Assembly: GCA_947452995.1 (NCBI GenBank)
Contig: CANGEV010000013.1
Span: forward strand, 1-64,000
DNA: 64,000 nt
Reading direction: 5' to 3'
Source of the DNA: Chitinophagales bacterium
GTDB lineage: Bacteria; Bacteroidota; Bacteroidia; Chitinophagales; CAIODY01
In this document: in pieces, positions 16,498 through 26,171 of the stretch
Position numbering within the stretch: position 1 is the first letter of the stretch
Layout of the letters: every line of letters begins with the position of its first letter
Notes under the pieces: model-generated
Seen by the model: only the letters and a program-made list of their open reading frames with translations
Databases searched by the model: none
Told to the model about the DNA's origin: nothing
Program-made: the position numbers and the translations under genes

Positions 16498-16525
16498 TTT
16501 GGAATTGGATTCCAAATTTTTCCAA
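16498..16525. terminator. Bidirectional intrinsic terminator
   Basis: TTTGGAAT and ATTCCAAA pair around a 3-base loop (16498-16516), with T runs on both sides when read in either direction. It serves the convergent genes ending at 16485 and 16533. Confidence 0.8.
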
Positions 16526-16532
16526 AGTTAAT

Positions 16533-18983
16533 CTATGCCGGATCTACATCAATCCTAAAAGTAACCGACTTAAATTTCTTCATTGCAACGAGCGCTTCTA
16601 AGCCTTGTAATATTTCATTTTTTAGTTCTTGCATCACACCTGGTTTACGTTCCACTTTCACTAAAAATTCTCGAATATATAAGCCCTTCAATCGATCAAT
16701 ACCAGGCTTGGAAGGACCGAGTAATCGTTTGCCCATATTGCCTTCCCAACGCTTTCTTAACCACTCTCCAGCAGCCACTGCCGTTTCAGGCAATTTGTGC
16801 TGCACTTGGATATGTATCATCCGCGTAAACGGCGGATAGGCAAAACGACGGCGTTGATTTATTTCAAAATTATAAAAGCCTTTATAGTCGTGATGAAAAA
16901 CATAATACAAAACAGGATAATCTGTTTTTCGCGTTTGAATCAATACCTTTCCACGTCCTTCATGTCGACCACTACGACCACTCACCTGTGTCAACAATTG
17001 ATAAGCTCGTTCCACCACTCTAAAATCGGGGAAATTCAATAAGTTGTCTGCGCTCAAAACACCGACTAGCTGAACCTTTTCAAAATCTAGTCCTTTCGTA
17101 ACCATTTGTGTGCCGATCAAAATATCCACCTCTCCTTGCTCCATAGCATCAATCAATTGATGATGCGCTTCTTTGTTCTTCACTTGATCCGCATCCATCC
17201 TTGCTATACGTGCTTTTGGCAGAAGCTCTTGCAATTCATCTTCTACACGTTCGGTACCAAAGCCCTGTACTTTCATTTGCAAACTTCCACAAGCACCACA
17301 GGCGTTCACTGCTTTATGTGAATAGCCACAATAATGACATTTCAACTCCGCAGAGGCTTTGTGGAAGGTTAATTTGACAGAACAGTTATTACATTCTGGC
17401 ACCCATCCGCAAACCGAACAGTATAAGGAAGGCGCATAACCTCTTCTATTTTGAAATAGTAAAACTTGCTTTTTATCAGCAATCGTTTTTTTCATTTCTT
17501 CCATCAACACACTGCTGAAAGTGCCTTTCATCAGCTTCATTCGAGTCTCATCCTTCAAATCTACCAACTGAATATCCGGCATCGGCTGTTCCCCAAAACG
17601 TTGGTTCATTTCAACCAATGTATACTTATCATTTTCTGCGAGATAATAACTTTCCAAAGAAGGTGTTGCCGAACCTAACAATGTTTTTGCTTGATGTTGT
17701 TGCGCTAGATACAAGGCCACATCTCGACCTTGGTACAAAGGAGCGGTATCGCTTTGCTTGTACGAAGCGTCATGCTCTTCATCGACAATTACTAAACCTA
17801 ACTTTGAAAATGGAAGGAACACTGCTGAACGCGCACCTAATACAATTGGATAGCGCTGCTCATAAATAGCATTCCACATTTCAACGCGTTGGGAGGCATT
17901 CACACGATGATGATAGACTAAAAACTTATCTCCGAACACTGCATGCAAACGGCGTGTAATCTGTTCTGTGATTGCAACTTCAGGCAATAGATACAATACT
18001 TGTTCGCCGCGATCTAAAGCATCTTGGATAAGCGACATATAGATCTGCGTTTTCCCGCTACCCGTAACCCCATGTAATAGCACAGTCGGCTTCGTTAGCC
18101 AAGCCTCTTCAATAGCGGCTTTGGCAACAATTTGCTCCCCAATTAATTTAAAATGCTTCGCATCACTTTCATCATAAGCCTTCAATCGCGAAACATTCTC
18201 TTTCTCTTGAATTAATATTTTCTTTTCTAATAAAGCGTTTAACGCCGCATCACTACCCTTCAATTTTTCCAAAAGCACAGAACGCTGAATCGCCTCTCCT
18301 TTCGGAGCCATACTCATATAAGTCATCAGTACGTCGACTTGTTTCGGAGCACGTTTTTCAAGTCGATTAAACGCCTCTTTCAAGGCTTCTTGATCTTCTA
18401 GATAATGTTTTACCAAGCGAACGAAATAGGTCTTTTTTGGGGTATACTTTTCTAATAAGGTCTCCTCCACCAGTACCACCTTGTGCTCCACTAATTGTTG
18501 TATCAAAGGCCATACCTTCTCTCTTTGTACGATCAATTGCACATCGGCCAAACTAAGGCTCTGCTGATTCGTCAATGCCTCCGCAACGGTAAATAACTCT
18601 CCTTCTAATTGATGAATGTATAAGTCGTGCTCCGGATGTAAAACGATTCGCGTAGAACCGGTTAGCTTCAAACCTGCTGGCATCGCAGCAATCATCACTT
18701 CCCCTAAGGTACAACAGTAATATTCCGCTAGCCAACGCCAAAGCGAAATCTGCATTTCCCCTAAAATGGGTCTTTCATCAATTACAGAAAGTATCGGCTT
18801 ACATTTATAAGGCAAGACAATGTCTTTCTCCACCTTAGCAACCAAGGCGGCATAGACCTTTCGCTGCCCAAGCTGTACTTCTACACGGGTCCCTAGCGCC
18901 ACCTTAGCCGCCCACTCTTCAGGGACGGAATAAGTCAACGTTTTAGGCAAAGCCAAGGGTAATATCACCTCAACGAAAGTCAT
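16533..18983 (-). CDS. priA: Primosomal protein N' (replication restart helicase)
   Basis: The 816-residue protein restarts stalled replication forks. The N-terminal 3'-OH binding domain (1-100) is followed by a superfamily 2 helicase core with Walker A GVTGSGKT at 305-312, DEEH in VIVDEEHDASYKQ, and the PriA zinc cluster CSVCGWVPECNNCSVKLTFH with CHYCGY and CGACGS. Helicase motif VI is in TQVSGRSGRHEGRG. Length is slightly above the usual 730-740 due to a long linker at about 180-290. It is transcribed divergently from the cytochrome c assembly gene. Confidence 0.97.
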   Translation of the reverse strand: MTFVEVILPLALPKTLTYSVPEEWAAKVALGTRVEVQLGQRKVYAALVAKVEKDIVLPYKCKPILSVIDERPILGEMQISLWRWLAEYYCCTLGEVMIAAMPAGLKLTGSTRIVLHPEHDLYIHQLEGELFTVAEALTNQQSLSLADVQLIVQREKVWPLIQQLVEHKVVLVEETLLEKYTPKKTYFVRLVKHYLEDQEALKEAFNRLEKRAPKQVDVLMTYMSMAPKGEAIQRSVLLEKLKGSDAALNALLEKKILIQEKENVSRLKAYDESDAKHFKLIGEQIVAKAAIEEAWLTKPTVLLHGVTGSGKTQIYMSLIQDALDRGEQVLYLLPEVAITEQITRRLHAVFGDKFLVYHHRVNASQRVEMWNAIYEQRYPIVLGARSAVFLPFSKLGLVIVDEEHDASYKQSDTAPLYQGRDVALYLAQQHQAKTLLGSATPSLESYYLAENDKYTLVEMNQRFGEQPMPDIQLVDLKDETRMKLMKGTFSSVLMEEMKKTIADKKQVLLFQNRRGYAPSLYCSVCGWVPECNNCSVKLTFHKASAELKCHYCGYSHKAVNACGACGSLQMKVQGFGTERVEDELQELLPKARIARMDADQVKNKEAHHQLIDAMEQGEVDILIGTQMVTKGLDFEKVQLVGVLSADNLLNFPDFRVVERAYQLLTQVSGRSGRHEGRGKVLIQTRKTDYPVLYYVFHHDYKGFYNFEINQRRRFAYPPFTRMIHIQVQHKLPETAVAAGEWLRKRWEGNMGKRLLGPSKPGIDRLKGLYIREFLVKVERKPGVMQELKNEILQGLEALVAMKKFKSVTFRIDVDPA

Positions 18984-19071
18984 GTTTCAAAGATGGCAAT
19001 AAATTTCGAATCAAATTTGAACGCTTTGTTCAAGAATTGCTAAAAAACCTACATTTCTGCTCTTTTGTGGT

Positions 19072-19079
19072 TAAATTTG
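19072..19079 (+). promoter_or_regulatory. Promoter -7 element of the ccmF-like gene
   Basis: TAAATTTG lies 17 bases before the ATG at 19097 and inside the longer frame from 19037, which supports the shorter start. The -33 box is not clear. Confidence 0.5.
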
Positions 19080-19096
19080 AAGCTTATTGTAAAAAT

Positions 19097-21571
19097 ATGA
19101 ATTCAGCTTTTGTAGGAGAACATAGTTTACCCGGTCAGATGGGTCACTTTTTTGTCATTTTAGCCTTTGTCTTTTCACTTCTAGGCGCCATAGGATATGC
19201 GATTAGCGTTCGTCAAAAGGAGGAACAATTGAGTAATCCTTATTTCAGAATTGGACGTATGAGCTTCTTCCTCATGAGCATGAGTGTGATAGGGATTATC
19301 GTTACGCTTTTTTCAATTATTTATAATCATCAGTTTGAGTATTATTATGCTTGGCGACATGCTTCGAGAGAATTGCCGACGCATTATATGTTAAGTTGTT
19401 TTTGGGAAGGGCAAGAAGGTAGTTTTCTTTTATGGATGTTTTGGCAAGTAGTGATGGGCGCTGTAATTGTATGGAAAGACAGAAAGTGGGAAGCTTCGGT
19501 AATGGCCATTCTGCTGTTCTCACAATTCTTCATGGCGAGTATGTTATTAGGGGTATATGTTAAATTGCCGAACCTCTTTTTCTGGACGCCTGATTTCTTG
19601 CATCTGTTCAGCTATAGAATTGGTTCGAATCCGTTTCAGTTATTACGTTGGGAAATGGCGAATGCGCCTATCTTCCAACAATCGAACTATATGGATTTCG
19701 TAAAAGATGGTAACGGCTTAAATCCATTATTACAAAACTATTGGATGGTTATACATCCGCCTGTATTGTTCTTAGGCTTCGCATCGACGATTGTACCTGC
19801 AGCTTATGCAATGGCTGGCTTTTGGAAGAAAGAATACGACGCCTGGACGAAGCCTGCCTTCAGCTGGAGCTTGTTTAGTGGAGGGGTTTTAAGTCTTGGT
19901 ATTATGATGGGCGCAGCATGGGCCTACGAGGCGTTAACGTTCGGAGGCTATTGGGCATGGGATCCTGTAGAAAACGCTTCTTTAATGCCTTGGCTAACGC
20001 TTCTGGCGGGTATTCATACCTTAATCGCTTATCGTCATACGAAGCACGCCTTAATGGCAACTTTCTTATTCTTTGTGGGCACCTTTGTTCTAGTGCTTTA
20101 CGCTTCGTTCTTGACACGCTCTGGCATCTTGGGAGAAACATCTGTACATGCCTTCACCGACCTTGGCTTAGGCGGTCAGCTTGTGTTCTTCATTCTCGCC
20201 TTCTTAATTCCGTATATCTGGATGAGTATTAAGCATTGGAAAGGCGTAGCGGCTGTCAGCGCACAAAAAGAGGAAGCAATTTGGAGTAGAGAGTTTTGGT
20301 TGTTCATCGGCTCTCTAGTATTGTTGGTATCTGTTATTCAAGTAACCTTCACCACCTCTATTCCAGTATTTAATAAAGTGCTTGGAACGAAGTTAGCGCC
20401 TCCGATAAACGCTGTTGAACATTACAACAAGATTCAAGTTTGGGTGGGTATTCTCCTAGGAATACTTTCTGCATCTGTACAATTCTTACGTTACAAACAA
20501 TCGGAATGGAAGCAGTTTTTGAAAAGCCTCACTTGGATGAGTTTGTTGAGTGTCTTGATGACGGCTTTTTGCGTTTATGTATTCCGCTTCAATAAGGCTT
20601 CCTACTGGGTATTCTTCTTTGCCGGTTTCTTCGCTATTACAGCCAACTTACAGTATCTAATTACCAAAGTAAAAACCAAATTCATTTCTTGGGGTGGAAG
20701 TCTTTCGCATATCGGCTTCGGCATGATGATGGTAGGCATTCTAATCAGCAGTTTTAACCAAAAGGTCGTTTCAATCAATCAGAGTGGTATTGATCCTGGT
20801 GAAGGCTTCGATGAAAAAGCAAAAATGGAAAACATCTTGCTTTATAAAAACGTTCCTGTGTTGATGAATGGTTATGAGGTAACTTACCTCGGCGATAGTA
20901 CAGTTAAGCCAAATATTTACTACAAAGTTCATTATGTAAAACGTGATAAGGAGGGCAAAATAAAAGAGGAGTTCTATTTGCATCCGAATGCGCAAATCAA
21001 CCCTAAAATGGGCTTGATTAGTAGTCCGGATACGCGTCATTATATTACTCACGATATCTATACACATATCACTTCTGTGCCAGACAATTCAAAGGACAAG
21101 CAAACCTTAGATAGCAAAGACTTCAGCTTCCATCAAGTAAAAGTTGGTGATACGATTCACGGGAAAGAGTGTAATGTTGTCTTTAAGGGTATTGCACAAA
21201 ATGTAGAACGAAAGGATGTGGCTTTGATGAAAGATGACATTGCGGTGAGTGCGCGTTTTGAAGTAATTGGTAGCAATACGACTTATCCTGCGGAAGCATT
21301 ATATATCATTCGCAACAAGACATCATTACCGATTGCAGGACGGGTAGATGAGTTAGGGGTGCAGTTGTTTGTAAATCAAATCATGCCCGATAAACAAGTT
21401 TTTGATATTGCTTTTGGCGAACACAAACCGGCTCCAGAATATGTGGTGATGAAAGCACTTGATTTTCCATATATCAATGTATTATGGATGGGTGTAATTA
21501 TTTTGGTGGTTGGCTTCAGCTTTAGCTTGGTAAAACGCATTCGTAAAAATTCACAAGTGAGCGAAGCATAG
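19097..21571 (+). CDS. ccmF: Cytochrome c biogenesis protein, CcmF/CcsA family
   Basis: The 824-residue inner-membrane protein has about 14 hydrophobic segments. The WWD haem-handling motif is complete: FGGYWAWDPVENASLMPWL, with conserved His residues in the flanking loops (IHPPVLFLGF, GIHTLIAYRH). Such proteins attach haem to CXXCH of apocytochrome c in the periplasm. The last 200 residues form a periplasmic domain with a final membrane anchor. The size and order fit CcmF rather than the smaller CcsA. The DUF2520 gene follows after 1 base. Confidence 0.93.
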   Translation: MNSAFVGEHSLPGQMGHFFVILAFVFSLLGAIGYAISVRQKEEQLSNPYFRIGRMSFFLMSMSVIGIIVTLFSIIYNHQFEYYYAWRHASRELPTHYMLSCFWEGQEGSFLLWMFWQVVMGAVIVWKDRKWEASVMAILLFSQFFMASMLLGVYVKLPNLFFWTPDFLHLFSYRIGSNPFQLLRWEMANAPIFQQSNYMDFVKDGNGLNPLLQNYWMVIHPPVLFLGFASTIVPAAYAMAGFWKKEYDAWTKPAFSWSLFSGGVLSLGIMMGAAWAYEALTFGGYWAWDPVENASLMPWLTLLAGIHTLIAYRHTKHALMATFLFFVGTFVLVLYASFLTRSGILGETSVHAFTDLGLGGQLVFFILAFLIPYIWMSIKHWKGVAAVSAQKEEAIWSREFWLFIGSLVLLVSVIQVTFTTSIPVFNKVLGTKLAPPINAVEHYNKIQVWVGILLGILSASVQFLRYKQSEWKQFLKSLTWMSLLSVLMTAFCVYVFRFNKASYWVFFFAGFFAITANLQYLITKVKTKFISWGGSLSHIGFGMMMVGILISSFNQKVVSINQSGIDPGEGFDEKAKMENILLYKNVPVLMNGYEVTYLGDSTVKPNIYYKVHYVKRDKEGKIKEEFYLHPNAQINPKMGLISSPDTRHYITHDIYTHITSVPDNSKDKQTLDSKDFSFHQVKVGDTIHGKECNVVFKGIAQNVERKDVALMKDDIAVSARFEVIGSNTTYPAEALYIIRNKTSLPIAGRVDELGVQLFVNQIMPDKQVFDIAFGEHKPAPEYVVMKALDFPYINVLWMGVIILVVGFSFSLVKRIRKNSQVSEA

Positions 21572-21572
21572 G

Positions 21573-22352
21573 ATGAAACGCATTGTCATTTTAGGTACGG
21601 GTAATGTAGCAACACGACTAGCGATCGCCTTTCACAAAACGGCCTATGAGGTTGTACAGATATACGGGCGTACACCTGCTTCGACCCGTAAGCTCGCTAA
21701 GCAAGTAGATGCGAAAGCATGCACCCAACTAGAAAAATTAGAACCAGCTGATTTATATGTGATAGCAGTAAAAGATGATGCAATTGAGAGTCTGGCAAAA
21801 GAATTATCGCTGATACATACCTTGGCACCTAAAGGAATCATCGTACATACGAGTGGCACAGTAAGCTCGCAAGTATTGCGTAAATTAGGCATTGCTTATG
21901 GCGTATTATACCCTTTACAAAGCCTAAAGAAGCAAGTAGCTATTGATTTCTTTCATGTTCCCTTTGGCGTTACAGGCGATACAATAAAAACGCGAAAAGC
22001 GCTTCACGAGCTAGCACGTAACTTATCGAAGCAGACCTTTATTATTAGTGATGAACAACGAATGGCTTTACACATCGCAGCTATCTTTGCAAATAACTTC
22101 ACCCATTATATGTTAGTGCAGGCGCAGCAATTATGTAAGGAACATAAGCTCGACTGGCGATTATTATTTCCACTGATTGAACACACCTTCAAACAAGCGA
22201 AACAAGCTGATCTAGCACAATTACAAACAGGTCCTGCTAGTAGGAACGACAAGAAAACATTAAAAGCGCACGACACCTTTTTGAAAAAGCAAAACAAGTC
22301 GCAAGAAAAAGTTTATCGCTTGATGAGTGAGATGATTGGTGTTAAAAACTAA
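21573..22352 (+). CDS. Rossmann-fold protein with DUF2520 domain
   Basis: The 259-residue protein starts with an NADP-binding Rossmann motif, IVILGTGNVATRLAIAF, followed by the F420-dependent oxidoreductase-like strand order, and ends with the helical DUF2520 domain (QRMALHIAAIFANNFTHYML). It resembles 6-phosphogluconate-dehydrogenase-like enzymes and ketopantoate-reductase relatives, but its substrate is unknown. It follows the ccmF-like gene by one base, so it is in that operon. It ends convergently with coaD, sharing the bases CTAA at 22349-22352. Confidence 0.88.
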   Translation: MKRIVILGTGNVATRLAIAFHKTAYEVVQIYGRTPASTRKLAKQVDAKACTQLEKLEPADLYVIAVKDDAIESLAKELSLIHTLAPKGIIVHTSGTVSSQVLRKLGIAYGVLYPLQSLKKQVAIDFFHVPFGVTGDTIKTRKALHELARNLSKQTFIISDEQRMALHIAAIFANNFTHYMLVQAQQLCKEHKLDWRLLFPLIEHTFKQAKQADLAQLQTGPASRNDKKTLKAHDTFLKKQNKSQEKVYRLMSEMIGVKN

Positions 22353-22834
22353 CGCACATTCTCCGGCAAGAATTGTCTTATATCCCCACCAGATTTTAAT
22401 ATCTCGCGAACAATCGTTGAGGAAATGGCGGCATGCTCAGGCTTCGAAAGTAAAAACACTGTTTCCAACTCCGGTACTAATTTGCGATTCATTTCAGCGA
22501 TCCCGGCTTCGAACTCATAATCCTTACTCGTGCGAATTCCTCGAATGATATAGTTTGCACATTGTGCCTTACAAAAATCAACTGTCAAACCTTCATACGA
22601 CATCAAACGCACATTCATCAACATACCCAAACTCTGCTGCAGCATCTGCATTCGCTTCGCAAGCGGGTACATGTATTGCTTAGAAGTATTTACTCCCATC
22701 GCAACAATTACTTCATCAAACATAGAGGCAGCACGACGAATAATATCTACATGACCAATTGTAATTGGATCAAAACTTCCAGGAAAAACTGCAATTCGTT
22801 TCTTCAATTGCGTATGAGGTTGCATGCTTATCAT
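22349..22834 (-). CDS. coaD: Phosphopantetheine adenylyltransferase
   Basis: The 161-residue enzyme makes dephospho-CoA from 4'-phosphopantetheine and ATP. The nucleotidyltransferase motif is VFPGSFDPITIGHVDIIRRA (TxGH), with the second motif ISSTIVREILKSGGD near the C-terminus. The first 11 residues are extra compared with most family members, and Met at codon 4 is an alternative start. It is the last gene of the neuB-neuC-oxidoreductase run, 9 bases after the oxidoreductase gene. Confidence 0.96.
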   Translation of the reverse strand: MISMQPHTQLKKRIAVFPGSFDPITIGHVDIIRRAASMFDEVIVAMGVNTSKQYMYPLAKRMQMLQQSLGMLMNVRLMSYEGLTVDFCKAQCANYIIRGIRTSKDYEFEAGIAEMNRKLVPELETVFLLSKPEHAAISSTIVREILKSGGDIRQFLPENVR

Positions 22835-22843
22835 AAAAATAAT

Positions 22844-23797
22844 TTAGGTAATAGGTAGTCCGTTTTTTAAATCAATTTTATCTTTTACAAATTGCGATAA
22901 AGCAGCTATGAAAGGCTTATGCAAGGCCGCACTTATAGTATATGGCGTTAAGTTGCAGGAACCATTCAACAACAATTGCTCGACCGGCAAATGCGCCATT
23001 TTACTTAATGGTAAGGCTTCGTACGCGCTAGCAAAACCATCGATCTGTCCTTGGCCTTCATGTATCACAATATGTTGTGTTGCATTACGCAATTCAACCG
23101 TGATCGGATGTCCTTCTTCCGTTAAACATTCAACACTAAATCTGTTATCTGTACTTTGCAACTTTCCATTGAGTTCAATAAAACCAGCTCGCTTGGACGG
23201 AACAATCTGCTCTTCCAAATTGCTCGTATCAAAACTGCTCAGAGTGTTGTCGGTGAGATAATTATACAAATCAATAAAATGAATCGCATTGCACGCTAGT
23301 CCCCAATTTGAGCCACTCACACGCATGGTCCAATCTTCCGAAAAGGCCGCTGCATGAAGCTTTTGATAATGCGGAAAATATCTACGCGGACAATTTACAA
23401 ATGCTTTGACTTGCTTTGATTCTAACAATTGCGCAGCTTCTTCAAAATCCTCCAAACGCTGGAAGAGCACTTTCTCAAGAATCAAATATCGTATAGATGA
23501 AAGCGATAATAATTCACGAAGAACATTCATCCGAATATCTGCCGCAGTTGCAATAATAGCAATATCTACCGAAGCAGGTATAGCATTTAATGCGCTATGA
23601 TAAAATACAGTATGATGCCCCATATCTAGAACATCAATATCCTTTTTTGCAGTAGCTAGGCTTTGTGGAAATGGATCCACTACATGAATTGAATAGGAGA
23701 CATTAGAAAGCATAAGGCCTTGTAAATGCCTTCTACCAATATTTCCTGCGCCCACTAATACTATCGTAACTTTATTATTCATTTCACTTTTTATCAA
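22844..23797 (-). CDS. Gfo/Idh/MocA-family oxidoreductase
   Basis: The 317-residue protein has an NAD(P)-binding opening, VLVGAGNIGRRHLQGL, and an EKVLFQ sequence where the family usually has EKP(L). The C-terminal half is the beta-sheet substrate domain. Members reduce or oxidise sugars and related compounds. It overlaps neuC by 14 bases, so it probably acts on a nonulosonic acid or on its precursor. Its exact substrate cannot be assigned. Confidence 0.88.
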   Translation of the reverse strand: MIKSEMNNKVTIVLVGAGNIGRRHLQGLMLSNVSYSIHVVDPFPQSLATAKKDIDVLDMGHHTVFYHSALNAIPASVDIAIIATAADIRMNVLRELLSLSSIRYLILEKVLFQRLEDFEEAAQLLESKQVKAFVNCPRRYFPHYQKLHAAAFSEDWTMRVSGSNWGLACNAIHFIDLYNYLTDNTLSSFDTSNLEEQIVPSKRAGFIELNGKLQSTDNRFSVECLTEEGHPITVELRNATQHIVIHEGQGQIDGFASAYEALPLSKMAHLPVEQLLLNGSCNLTPYTISAALHKPFIAALSQFVKDKIDLKNGLPIT

Positions 23798-24965
23798 AAA
23801 AGACTTTCTTTAAATCAACCTTTACTAACGCACGTTTCATAATCTTCACCATCTCATTGGCGGTATTTCCTTTACCAAATGGGTACTTAGACTTTTTACA
23901 CTCCTTTGTAAATTCCTTGCTCAAGCCTTTACGAATTGCTCGAACAATTGAATTTGTATCATTCGCACAATCAATCACAGTAGAAGGCTTCATACGTCCC
24001 TTCTGTCGATCCCCAATATTGATGGTTGGATGTTTAAAATAAGGCATCTCAATTAAACCTGCTGAAGAATTGCCTATCATCAAATCAACATTAGCTAGTA
24101 CGGATAAAAACCGTTGGGTTCCTAAGGAAGGTACTAGCACGGTGTTTGGCCTATTATTTACAAATTCATGAATCGCATGATTCAAAATATCGCCATCCGT
24201 ATCCGCATTACTTGTGTTGAATATGACCGACAATTCAGGTACTTTATTCAAAGCATCGAAGAGTTGTTTCAGTTGTTGCAAACTTGTTCGTGGTTCAAGC
24301 GTCACCGGATGATAAGTCAATAAAGCACTTGCTTGTGTTAAATCGATTTGCAGCTCACGTGATAAAAATTTCTTATCAAATAATTTAACACGTTTGATAT
24401 TATCTACAGCTATAGCACCTACATTAAACACACGCTTAGGCTGTTCGCCCATTGCAATTAAACGCTGCTTATGTTCTTCGCAAGTGACAAAGTGAAGATG
24501 AGATAATTTAGAAATAGAATGGCGAAACCCTTCATCAAAAGCTCCTGCAGAAGTCTCTCCGCCATGTATATGCATGATTGGAATTTGCATTACATAAGCT
24601 GCAATGGCTGCAGCAAATATTTCATAGCGATCGCCTAATACAAGAATAGCATCGGGCCTATTGGATGCAAACTGTTTAGAGAAGCCTTCTACAGCTCTTG
24701 CAATATAGGTATTTATCGAAGTTGGATCTGTTTGTTTGATATTCAACTTTACCTTTCCAGCAATCTCACATTTCTCTTTTTCAATAAACTGAATCGTATT
24801 GCCGAATGCTTTTTCTAAATGCGCGCCTGTAATTACAAATCGTGGTTGAAAAGATTTATCGGCCTGCATTGCCAAATAAGCAGGTTGCAATAGCCCGAAG
24901 TCAGCTCGACTACCACTTATAATATCAACCGTGAATTTGCTTTTGATATTATTTTTCATTTTCAT
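23784..24965 (-). CDS. neuC: UDP-N-acetylglucosamine 2-epimerase, hydrolysing (NeuC/LegG type)
   Basis: The 393-residue protein has the typical opening ISGSRADFGLLQPAYLAM and the GT-B fold markers VLGDRYEIFAAAIAA, HIHGGETSAGAFDEGFRHSI and IGNSSAGLIEMPYF. Hydrolysing epimerases turn UDP-GlcNAc (or a UDP-diacetamido sugar) into ManNAc or its analogue plus UDP. It overlaps neuB by 17 bases and the oxidoreductase by 14. Whether the product is for sialic or legionaminic acid cannot be told from this gene alone. Confidence 0.93.
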   Translation of the reverse strand: MKMKNNIKSKFTVDIISGSRADFGLLQPAYLAMQADKSFQPRFVITGAHLEKAFGNTIQFIEKEKCEIAGKVKLNIKQTDPTSINTYIARAVEGFSKQFASNRPDAILVLGDRYEIFAAAIAAYVMQIPIMHIHGGETSAGAFDEGFRHSISKLSHLHFVTCEEHKQRLIAMGEQPKRVFNVGAIAVDNIKRVKLFDKKFLSRELQIDLTQASALLTYHPVTLEPRTSLQQLKQLFDALNKVPELSVIFNTSNADTDGDILNHAIHEFVNNRPNTVLVPSLGTQRFLSVLANVDLMIGNSSAGLIEMPYFKHPTINIGDRQKGRMKPSTVIDCANDTNSIVRAIRKGLSKEFTKECKKSKYPFGKGNTANEMVKIMKRALVKVDLKKVFFDKK

Positions 24966-25956
24966 TTATTAAAGCCCCCGCAACATAAGTCTGTTGAGCA
25001 GTTTTACCAATTAAATCATCCCAATGCATAGGACTAATACCAGTACCTGGTCGACGTACACACAAATTATTTTGCGTAAAAATTTCACCAGCACGAATGG
25101 TTGTTCGAGCCATAATACTCTTCTTCGCCACCTTTGCATTTCGTAAGGCTGCCTCAGAAATCAGTTTGTCAGGGCTTCCCAGGGCTATTTCAATTCCACG
25201 TACCTTCTCAACTAATTCTTTCATCTCACGCGGCTCCAATGAAGCTTTATGATCCGGCCCAGGGAGTTGCTTATCGAGTGTAAAATGTTTTTCGACCACA
25301 CTTGCTCCTAACGCAACAGCCGCCACGGCCACTTCCCAGCCAAGGGTATGATCACTATACCCTACAGCGCACTTAAATTTATCCGCAATACTGCGCATCG
25401 CCAACAAATTCACATCCGTCAATGTAGTAGGATATTCCGTATTACAATGTAAGATTGTCAATTGCTCGATCGGAACATTTAAAGTCTTCACCGCAAATTC
25501 AATTTCAGTCATATCACTCATCCCTGTCGAAAGGTAATAATGCGAAAACTTTCCAGCAAGATGACGTAAATAAGGCACATTGTTTATTTCCCCGGATGGT
25601 ATTTTTACCTGTGAAACTTTAAGTCGATATAGCAAATCAATACTTGGAATATCAAAGGGTGTAGATAAAAAAGCAATCCCCTTCTTCACACAATAATCCA
25701 TCAATAACACATGCTTTTCTTCATTTAACTCCAATCGTTTCAACATCGCAAACTGCGATTCATTTGCTTCAGTTGATTCCTTTTGATAAGCCGCCTTCGG
25801 TGCATCAATGTCCACTAACTCTTCTGTACAGAATGTCTGAAACTTTACCATATCTGCACCAGCTTCCACAGCTGCATCTATCAGCTGATAAGCAAGTTCA
25901 ATCGAACCATTATGATTAACCCCAGCCTCGGCAATTAAAATCACTTTCTGCGACAT
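24949..25956 (-). CDS. neuB: N-acetylneuraminate synthase family (NeuB/LegI type)
   Basis: The 335-residue enzyme joins phosphoenolpyruvate to a hexosamine to give a nonulosonic acid. Start at MSQKVILIAEAGVNHNGSIE is chosen because a -7-like element lies 4 bases upstream. The barrel core has VKFQTF, IPSGEINNVPYL, LHCNTEYPT and VGYSDHTLG, followed by a C-terminal antifreeze-like SAF domain (KSIMARTTIRAGEIFTQNNL). It heads the operon neuB-neuC-oxidoreductase-coaD. No CMP-sugar synthase (neuA) is in the window. Confidence 0.95.
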   Translation of the reverse strand: MSQKVILIAEAGVNHNGSIELAYQLIDAAVEAGADMVKFQTFCTEELVDIDAPKAAYQKESTEANESQFAMLKRLELNEEKHVLLMDYCVKKGIAFLSTPFDIPSIDLLYRLKVSQVKIPSGEINNVPYLRHLAGKFSHYYLSTGMSDMTEIEFAVKTLNVPIEQLTILHCNTEYPTTLTDVNLLAMRSIADKFKCAVGYSDHTLGWEVAVAAVALGASVVEKHFTLDKQLPGPDHKASLEPREMKELVEKVRGIEIALGSPDKLISEAALRNAKVAKKSIMARTTIRAGEIFTQNNLCVRRPGTGISPMHWDDLIGKTAQQTYVAGALINENEK

Positions 25957-25960
25957 ATAG

Positions 25961-25968
25961 TAAAGATA
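25961..25968 (-). promoter_or_regulatory. -7-like element before neuB
   Basis: TATCTTTA, one base off TAnnTTTG, is 4 bases before the neuB ATG. The surrounding 15 bases, AGCTTATTATCTTTA, recur exactly before the M1 aminopeptidase gene at 63021-63035. The remaining divergent gap up to clpB (to 26171) shows no clear further site. Confidence 0.4.
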
Positions 25969-26171
25969 ATAAGCTTGTATCAAAGCTTCACTATCCTTTT
26001 ATCCTATACTAATTTCAATATCCACCTTTACTATTCAAAAACTGACAAATCGTCTATTAAAAAAAGCCAAAAAAGACAATATGTCGAGGAAATCAGCCAA
26101 ATCAAGCACTTTTGACCAACATTTCAACAATGGCTCTGAAATTGCTGATGTAGCCTTATAAATCAAACAAT

